Notes under the pieces: model-generated | The model's input: the letters and a program-made list of their open reading frames with translations, nothing else | Told to the model about the DNA's origin: nothing | Databases searched by the model: none | In this document: one piece after another, positions 5,708 through 10,127 of the stretch | Layout: each line of letters starts with the position of its first letter | Position numbering within the stretch: the stretch's first letter is position 1 | Program-made: the position numbers and the translations under genes | NCBI GenBank assembly: GCA_009774655.1 | Contig: VSOD01000113.1 | Coordinates: 1 to 10,127 of the forward strand | Source of the DNA: Lachnospiraceae bacterium | Lineage (GTDB): Bacteria; Bacillota_A; Clostridia; Lachnospirales; Lachnospiraceae | Reading direction: 5' to 3' | DNA length: 10,127 nucleotides

Positions 5708-7162
5708 CTATTCATCCACACTGTAGTTCGGCGCTTCCTTCGTGATATGAATATCGTGTGGATGGCTCTCCTTCAGAGATGCCGCCGAGATCTTCACGAA
5801 CTTACCGTTCTGCTTCAATTCCTCAATGGTGGATGCACCGCAGTAACCCATACCGGAACGGATACCGCCCATCAGCTGGAACACCGTATCCTCCACGGTT
5901 CCCTTGTAAGCCACGCGGCCTTCCACACCTTCCGGCACCAGCTTCTTGGCATCGGACTGGAAGTAGCGGTCCTTGCTGCCGTTCTCCATGGCCGCGATCG
6001 AACCCATACCGCGGTATACCTTATATTTTCTGCCCTGATACAGTTCAAACGTACCCGGACTCTCGTCGCATCCGGCAAAGATACTGCCCATCATGCAAAC
6101 ATTGCCGCCCGCCGCGATGGCCTTGGTCATATCGCCGGAGTACTTAATACCGCCGTCGGCAATAATCGGTATACCGTACTCTTTCGCAACCGCATAGGAA
6201 TCCATGATCGCCGTGATCTGGGGAACACCGATACCCGCCACCACACGTGTGGTACAGATGGAACCCGGTCCGATACCAACCTTTACGGCATCTGCTCCCG
6301 CCTCGATCAGGGCCTTCGTCCCTTCGCCGGTAGCCACATTGCCAGCGATCACCTGCACCTCGGGATATTTCTCCTTGATCATTCTCACACAGCGCAGTAC
6401 ATTCTCGGAATGGCCGTGAGCGCTGTCCAGCACGATCACGTCTACCTTGGCATCCATAAGCGCGCTCACTCTGTCCAGCACATTGGCCGTAATGCCCACG
6501 CCCGCGCCGCACAGCAGTCTTCCCTGGCTGTCCTTGGCGGAAAGCGGATATTTGATCGTCTTCTCAATATCTTTGATGGTTATCAGTCCTGCCAGATTGT
6601 AATCGTCGTCCACGATGGGCAGCTTCTCTTTCCTCGCTTTGGCAAGGATCTGCTTCGCCTCCTCCAGGTTGATGCCCACTTTTGCGGTGATCAGCCCTTC
6701 CGACGTCATGGACTCTTTAATTTTCTTGGTGAAATCTGTTTCGAATTTTAAATCACGATTTGTGATGATACCGACTAACTTCCTGCCCTCCGTGATGGGA
6801 ACGCCGGAGATCCTGAATTTGGCCATCAACGCATCCGCGTCGGCCAATGTATGATCCGGTGTCAGCGAAAAAGGATCCGTGATGACACCGTTTTCTGAAC
6901 GCTTTACCTTATCGACTTCTTCTGCCTGTGCTTCTATTGACATATTCTTGTGGATAATACCGATGCCTCCCTGTCTGGCCATGGCGATCGCCATCCTGTG
7001 CTCGGTCACCGTATCCATCCCGGCACTCATCATCGGGATGTTCAGTTTAATCTTCTTCGTAAGCCATGTTGTCAAGTCCACTTGATTCGGAATCACCTGG
7101 GAATAACTCGGCACCAGCAGTACGTCGTCAAAAGTAATTCCTTCGCCAATAATCTGACCCAT
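5708..7162 (-). CDS. guaB: IMP dehydrogenase
   Basis: Cytoplasmic, normally tetrameric enzyme oxidising IMP to XMP with NAD+, the committed step to GMP. At 484 residues it has the standard bacterial length. The (beta/alpha)8 barrel opens with TFDDVLLVPSYSQVIP (10-25). A tandem CBS (Bateman) module occupies about 95-207 and in this family binds adenine or guanine nucleotides for allosteric control. The catalytic loop GIGPGSICTTRVV places the nucleophile at Cys303; DGGIKYSGD (337-345) and GSIFAG bind the phosphate of IMP; the mobile flap EGVEGRVAYKG carries the catalytic Arg near 416. AGGAGG lies seven bases before the ATG. The terminator at 7253-7283 separates it from the upstream gene, so its promoter should lie in the 90 bases before the start. 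It probably leads a guaB-purO-purH unit that makes IMP and commits it to guanine nucleotides. Confidence 0.97.
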   Translation of the reverse strand: MGQIIGEGITFDDVLLVPSYSQVIPNQVDLTTWLTKKIKLNIPMMSAGMDTVTEHRMAIAMARQGGIGIIHKNMSIEAQAEEVDKVKRSENGVITDPFSLTPDHTLADADALMAKFRISGVPITEGRKLVGIITNRDLKFETDFTKKIKESMTSEGLITAKVGINLEEAKQILAKARKEKLPIVDDDYNLAGLITIKDIEKTIKYPLSAKDSQGRLLCGAGVGITANVLDRVSALMDAKVDVIVLDSAHGHSENVLRCVRMIKEKYPEVQVIAGNVATGEGTKALIEAGADAVKVGIGPGSICTTRVVAGIGVPQITAIMDSYAVAKEYGIPIIADGGIKYSGDMTKAIAAGGNVCMMGSIFAGCDESPGTFELYQGRKYKVYRGMGSIAAMENGSKDRYFQSDAKKLVPEGVEGRVAYKGTVEDTVFQLMGGIRSGMGYCGASTIEELKQNGKFVKISAASLKESHPHDIHITKEAPNYSVDE

Positions 7163-7183
7163 CTTCTCTCCTCCTGTGTTATA

Positions 7184-7250
7184 GTAAACGAAATTTTTAA
7201 TGCGTTTACCATAAAAAATTTAAACAGTATCGATAGTTACATTTATGTAA
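7184..7250 (-). promoter_or_regulatory. Inverted repeats in the guaB upstream region
   Basis: Two operator-like palindromes precede guaB. GTAAACG (7184-7190) and CGTTTAC (7203-7209) are perfect seven-base inverted repeats 12 bases apart, ending eight bases before the AGGAGG site. TTACAT-TT-ATGTAA (7237-7250) is a perfect 14-base palindrome. On the minus strand the second overlaps TTTACA (7251-7246), a possible -35, with a poor -10 TACTGT (7229-7224) after 16 bases; no convincing -10 was found. The first pair would also form a hairpin in the leader. They may bind a purine-responsive repressor, but no known box is recognised, and the leader is not a recognisable purine riboswitch. Confidence 0.4.
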
Positions 7251-7252
7251 AG

Positions 7253-7290
7253 AATACTGCCAGTTAACTTAACTGACAGTATTTCTTTTC
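7253..7290. terminator. Terminator between the membrane-protein gene and guaB
   Basis: The arms 7253-7267 (AATACTGCCAGTTAA) and 7269-7283 pair over 15 positions; the one mismatch becomes a G-U wobble in minus-strand RNA. On the minus strand the tail is CTTTACAT; on the plus strand it is the more T-rich TCTTTTC (7284-7290). By position it ends the minus-strand transcript of the gene at 7311-7805. Confidence 0.7.
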
Positions 7291-7310
7291 CATGATCACA
7301 TGCATACCTA

Positions 7311-7805
7311 TTAATCTGTAAACACCTTACGCGGCGCAATGCTCTGAATCGCCTTGATCATCTCCGCATTCGGTTCAAAAATAACCTTCATATCTCCCTC
7401 GCAGATCATCATATACCGTCTCTCCGGCTGCGCAGCAACACCGGAACTGTAATCCAGCGTCTTGGAATTACGGTTCCTGTAAGAATCCAGTCTGTGTGAA
7501 TTGAGCGGAGCAAGGATCTCCATCTTGTCAACCGAAAAAGTATTGGCTTTCTTCCTGCGGCTCCTGGCCATCACCTTGTCCACACTGATCTCCCTGTCCA
7601 GATACAGGTACTCATACTCGATGTTTGCATTCATCGTGGCAAAGTACGCACCAACGCCGGTAATGATCGCCACCACCAGACCGGGAAGGAACACCCCTCC
7701 CACCATGAGAAATACCACCGTCAGCATGATCAGCAGTATTTTCAAAAAAGACAGGATCACCGAAGGTTTCCTGGCCACCAGACATTCCACATATGTTTCA
7801 CTCAT
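7311..7805 (-). CDS. Small two-helix membrane protein, DUF6106-like
   Basis: A 164-residue protein of unknown function. After a short N-terminus (MSETYVECLVARKPS) come two closely spaced hydrophobic segments, about 16-38 and 41-57, forming a hairpin with Pro41-Gly42 at the turn. The rest is soluble and begins YEYLYLDREISVDKVMARSRRKKANTF, with a basic cluster that, by the positive-inside rule, puts it in the cytoplasm. The layout resembles DUF6106-family proteins of Clostridia; that name is from memory and should be checked. AGGAGG eight bases before the ATG makes the start secure. Its own promoter (7937-7965) and terminator (7253-7283) show it is monocistronic, so the neighbours say little about its role. 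There is no signal peptide cleavage site or catalytic motif. Confidence 0.8.
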   Translation of the reverse strand: MSETYVECLVARKPSVILSFLKILLIMLTVVFLMVGGVFLPGLVVAIITGVGAYFATMNANIEYEYLYLDREISVDKVMARSRRKKANTFSVDKMEILAPLNSHRLDSYRNRNSKTLDYSSGVAAQPERRYMMICEGDMKVIFEPNAEMIKAIQSIAPRKVFTD

Positions 7806-7936
7806 CTATGATACCTCCTGTATTCGACCTGCTCCCGGCCCGGGCCGCTCTTGCCGCATCAATCCGCAGGACTGAAAAACACCGCCTCTGACCGGCACGT
7901 CCCCTCCGGGATCATTTTGTCGAAATATATATCTTA

Positions 7937-7965
7937 ATCATATAACAAACCGGACAAAGTTTCAA
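7937..7965 (-). promoter_or_regulatory. Sigma-A promoter of the DUF6106-like gene
   Basis: On the minus strand: -35 TTGAAA (7965-7960), a 17-base spacer, and -10 TATGAT (7942-7937). Transcription would start near 7930, giving a GC-rich leader of about 125 bases that contains the perfect palindrome CGGCCCGGGCCG (7836-7847). No riboswitch is recognised in it. Confidence 0.75.
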
Positions 7966-8097
7966 GCAAGAGGTTCGCTTTTACAGCCGATAAATCAAGT
8001 ATGCGAATAACACAGGTTAAAAGCTACAAGTTGAAAGTTTATAGAAGCATACCACGGCAACCAATAAAATTCAATATCTATTTTTTTCAACTTTTAT
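7966..8097. other. AT-rich spacer without a gene
   Basis: The gap between the DUF6106-like gene and aspS is 374 bases. Apart from the promoter and leader on its left and the aspS terminator on its right, this middle part holds no open frame, tRNA or clear signal. The only structure seen is GTTGAAA (8030-8036) and TTTCAAC (8085-8091), seven-base inverted repeats 48 bases apart, which may be chance in AT-rich DNA. Confidence 0.5.
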
Positions 8098-8150
8098 AAA
8101 AAATCTCCTTCCTGTCAGACGGTTCATTCCATCCGCCCGACAGGAAGGAG
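8098..8150 (-). terminator. Intrinsic terminator after aspS
   Basis: CTCCTTCCTGTC (8105-8116) pairs perfectly with 8139-8150, and the inner part adds CGG/CCG. On the minus strand the stem is followed by ATTTTTTA (six T residues, 8103-8098). It begins 29 bases past the aspS stop and is the best-formed terminator in the window. Confidence 0.9.
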
Positions 8151-8179
8151 CATAAAAATTCTATATTAGATTCTACATT

Positions 8180-9946
8180 CTATTTTTCTTCCTTCGGCAT
8201 CCTGATCTCGATATGCACGTCCTTAAGCTGCCTTGCATCCACTTCGGCGGGCGCACCCATCATAATATCCTGGGCCTGCTTGTTCATCGGGAAAGGAATG
8301 ACCTCCCTGATACTGTCCTCCCCGGCTAACAGCATGACCATTCTGTCCACGCCGGGAGCGATGCCTGCATGCGGCGGTGCACCATAGCAGAATGCGTTGT
8401 ACATGGCCGGGAATTTCGCCTTCACGTCTTCCTCACCCAGTCCCACAAGCCGGAACGCCTTCACCATGATCTCCGGGTCGTGATTACGGACCGCACCGGA
8501 AGACAGCTCCACGCCGTTGCACACCAGATCGTACTGATAAGCCAGAATGGTAAGCGGTTCCATCGTCTCCAGCGCCTGCATACCGCCCTGCGGCATGGAA
8601 AAAGGATTATGGCAGAATTCCATCTCTCCGGACTCCTCCCCGATCTCGTACATGGGGAAATCCACGATCCAGCAGAACTCGTAGCAGGACTGTCTGAAAT
8701 GGCCCTCCGACTTCATGCCCAGCATTCTGCGCAGCACGCCGGAAGTCTTCACCGCCGCGTTCCTGTCTCCGGCCGTCACGCCCACGAAATCGCCCGGCTT
8801 TAATCCCAGCAGCTTATCCACCTCTTCTTTGCGCTCTGTAAGGAACTTGGAGATACCGCCCACATAATTGCCGGCCTCGTCCACACGGAACCAGTAAGCC
8901 TTGTTGCCGGTCTCCACTTCCACATCCGCGCACATCTTATCAATCTCTTTTCTCGTAGCCGTATAGCCGTCCGTCACCACCGCCTTGATCACTTGATCCT
9001 TGAACGGTGCGAAATCAAACTGTCCGAACAATTCCGTCACATCCTGTACCAGCAGGTCAATGCGCAGGTCGGGCTTGTCCGTGCCGTACTTCTCCAACGC
9101 TTCCAGATAAGGTATTCTCACGAAAGGCGCCGCGGAAGCCTGATCGTATGTGCCGTACTTCTCGAATACCGGCGGCAGCACCTGTTCGATCACGTCAAAC
9201 ACATCCTCCTGAGAGGCAAAAGCCATCTCCATATCCAGCTGATAAAACTCACCCGGGGAACGGTCCGCCCTTGCATCCTCATCCCGGAAACAGGGAGCGA
9301 TCTGGAAATAGCGGTCAAATCCGGATGCCATCAGGATCTGCTTAAACTGCTGCGGCGCCTGCGGAAGCGCATAGAATTTCCCGGGATGATTCCTGGCCGG
9401 CACCAGATAGTCCCTGGCCCCTTCCGGTGACGAACAGGTCAGGATCGGCGTGGTGATCTCCACGAAATCAAGATCGTTCATTCGCTGGCGCAGTTCCGTC
9501 ACAATACGGCTTCTTAAGAGGATCCTGTCCTTCACTTCCGGATTGCGCAGATCCAGATAACGGTATTTCAAACGGATATTCTCATCCGCATTCCTGGACT
9601 GTCTGATCTCGAAGGGCAGCACATTGTTCGTACACTTGCCCAGCACCTCCACGCGACAGGGCACCACCTCGATCTCACCGGTGGGAATCGTGTTCGTCTT
9701 GTTGGAACGTTCCCGCACCGTACCTTCGATCAGCAGCGTGGACTCCTTGTTCACGCCCTCTAACCGCTCCATCATCTCCTCCGTCTCGAAGACGATCTGC
9801 GTCACCCCGTAAAAGTCACGGAGCTGTAAAAATCCCAGATTCTTACTAACCTGTCTGATATTTTCAAACCATCCGGCCAGCGTCACCTGACTTCCCGCAT
9901 CGGACAGCCTGAGCGCATTACATGTGTGTGTTCTTGACTGCATCAT
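8180..9946 (-). CDS. aspS: Aspartyl-tRNA synthetase, bacterial type
   Basis: Class II synthetase charging tRNA-Asp (and tRNA-Asn too if non-discriminating). The 588 residues have the bacterial layout: OB-fold anticodon-binding domain (about 1-110), catalytic core, an inserted GAD domain (roughly 290-420), then the rest of the core. Motif 2 is CFRDEDARADRSPGEFYQLD (219-238); motif 3 is GAPPHAGIAPGVDRMVML (522-539) with its ATP-binding Arg. Departures from the common bacterial pattern are HNPFSMP (446-452), LSSGAVRNHD (481-490), APGVDR instead of AFGLDR, and PMNKQAQD. The open frame extends to a TTG at 9976, but that reads through the AAAGGA site, so ATG 9946 (or the adjacent 9943), about 12 bases past AAAGGA, is preferred. 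The leader is only about 35 bases, too short for a T-box. Confidence 0.96.
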   Translation of the reverse strand: MMQSRTHTCNALRLSDAGSQVTLAGWFENIRQVSKNLGFLQLRDFYGVTQIVFETEEMMERLEGVNKESTLLIEGTVRERSNKTNTIPTGEIEVVPCRVEVLGKCTNNVLPFEIRQSRNADENIRLKYRYLDLRNPEVKDRILLRSRIVTELRQRMNDLDFVEITTPILTCSSPEGARDYLVPARNHPGKFYALPQAPQQFKQILMASGFDRYFQIAPCFRDEDARADRSPGEFYQLDMEMAFASQEDVFDVIEQVLPPVFEKYGTYDQASAAPFVRIPYLEALEKYGTDKPDLRIDLLVQDVTELFGQFDFAPFKDQVIKAVVTDGYTATRKEIDKMCADVEVETGNKAYWFRVDEAGNYVGGISKFLTERKEEVDKLLGLKPGDFVGVTAGDRNAAVKTSGVLRRMLGMKSEGHFRQSCYEFCWIVDFPMYEIGEESGEMEFCHNPFSMPQGGMQALETMEPLTILAYQYDLVCNGVELSSGAVRNHDPEIMVKAFRLVGLGEEDVKAKFPAMYNAFCYGAPPHAGIAPGVDRMVMLLAGEDSIREVIPFPMNKQAQDIMMGAPAEVDARQLKDVHIEIRMPKEEK

Positions 9947-9987
9947 AATTCTCACAATTCCTTTCTTCTCTGGCAAATACTTCTATC

Positions 9988-10016
9988 ATTCTATCACTGC
10001 CCCTTTAAAAATACAA
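9988..10016 (-). promoter_or_regulatory. Sigma-A promoter of aspS
   Basis: On the minus strand: -35 TTGTAT (10016-10011), a 17-base spacer, and -10 TAGAAT (9993-9988) preceded by TGA, an extended -10. The start point would be near 9981, about 35 bases before the ATG. Confidence 0.75.
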
Positions 10017-10020
10017 CAGA

Positions 10021-10127
10021 CTTTCTCACGAAGCAGATTCCCCCAATTTATTTTGGTGTTAGTCAATAACTGTGTTGGTGATATTTCATAGTCCAATTTA
10101 TAGGACATTATAAGCGGTATCATATGG
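10021..10127. other. Right edge, no gene recognised
   Basis: AT-rich sequence without a supported coding region. It contains a short inverted repeat, GTCC-AATTTATA-GGAC (10091-10106), and GT-rich near-repeats (GGTGTTAG and GTGTTGGTG, 10055-10080). This may be the upstream region of a gene outside the window or the end of a mobile element; neither can be shown here. Confidence 0.3.

Noticed and set aside
6144..6512. Minus-strand frame of 122 codons inside guaB
   Set aside because: Alternative frame of guaB with Gly/Arg/Cys-rich composition and no start signal.
5570..6751. Plus-strand open frame of 393 codons
   Set aside because: Antisense to guaB, which is certain from its motifs. The product is His-rich and low in plausible domains, so it is a shadow.
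7163..7252. Purine riboswitch before guaB
   Set aside because: The region is only about 90 bases, AT-rich, and shows neither the conserved core of a guanine riboswitch nor a leader terminator.
7806..7936. Riboswitch in the leader of the DUF6106-like gene
   Set aside because: The leader is GC-rich with a palindrome, but no conserved riboswitch core is recognised and there is no terminator with a U-run before the gene.
9947..9976. Longer aspS starting at TTG 9976
   Set aside because: The extension MPEKKGIVRI is encoded by the ribosome binding site and the leader, and part of it precedes the likely translation start.
9947..9981. T-box leader for aspS
   Set aside because: The likely promoter leaves only about 35 bases of leader, far too short for a T-box.
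10030..10040. AAGCAGATTC shared with the right arm of the ptb leader element (2486-2495)
   Set aside because: Only ten bases match and the second arm and inner hairpins are missing, so a truncated second copy cannot be supported.

Overview
The window looks like chromosomal core sequence of an anaerobic Firmicute, most likely a butyrate-forming Lachnospiraceae-type Clostridium. The support is a ptb-buk butyrate operon, strong AGGAGG-type ribosome binding sites, sigma-A promoters with 17-base spacers, short hairpin-plus-U-run terminators, and a purine gene pair (formyltransferase-only PurH plus a PurO-type cyclohydrolase) that I associate with this family. The assignment comes from protein motifs read by eye, not from a database search. 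No rRNA, tRNA, CRISPR array or complete insertion sequence was seen.

Layout, left to right. Bases 1-339 hold a tandem array of structured repeats and the buk terminator. Bases 340-2382 are ptb then buk, both on the minus strand. They run from a well-formed promoter at 2521-2549 through a leader that carries a three-way-junction RNA element ending in a U-run. Bases 2671-3415 are a small AT-rich plus-strand islet: a PIN-domain protein overlapped by a 75-residue partner, probably a toxin-antitoxin pair. Bases 3547-7162 are a minus-strand purine cluster, guaB then purO then purH, with large hairpins in both gaps. Bases 7311-7805 encode a small two-helix membrane protein with its own promoter and terminator. 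Bases 8180-9946 encode aspartyl-tRNA synthetase, again with its own promoter and terminator. The last 110 bases hold no gene I can recognise.

Functionally, Ptb and Buk turn butyryl-CoA into butyrate with a gain of ATP. PurH (AICAR transformylase) and PurO (IMP cyclohydrolase) do the last two steps of IMP synthesis as separate enzymes instead of one bifunctional PurH, and GuaB takes IMP on to XMP and the guanine branch. AspRS is housekeeping.

The most interesting things are not the genes: the structure-conserving repeats at the left edge, the terminator-like three-way junction in the ptb leader, the inverted repeats in front of guaB, and the overlapping PIN pair. Four start codons (ptb, PIN gene, purH, aspS) were moved inward from the longest reading frame because the longer version begins inside or too close to the ribosome binding site, or inside a likely promoter.
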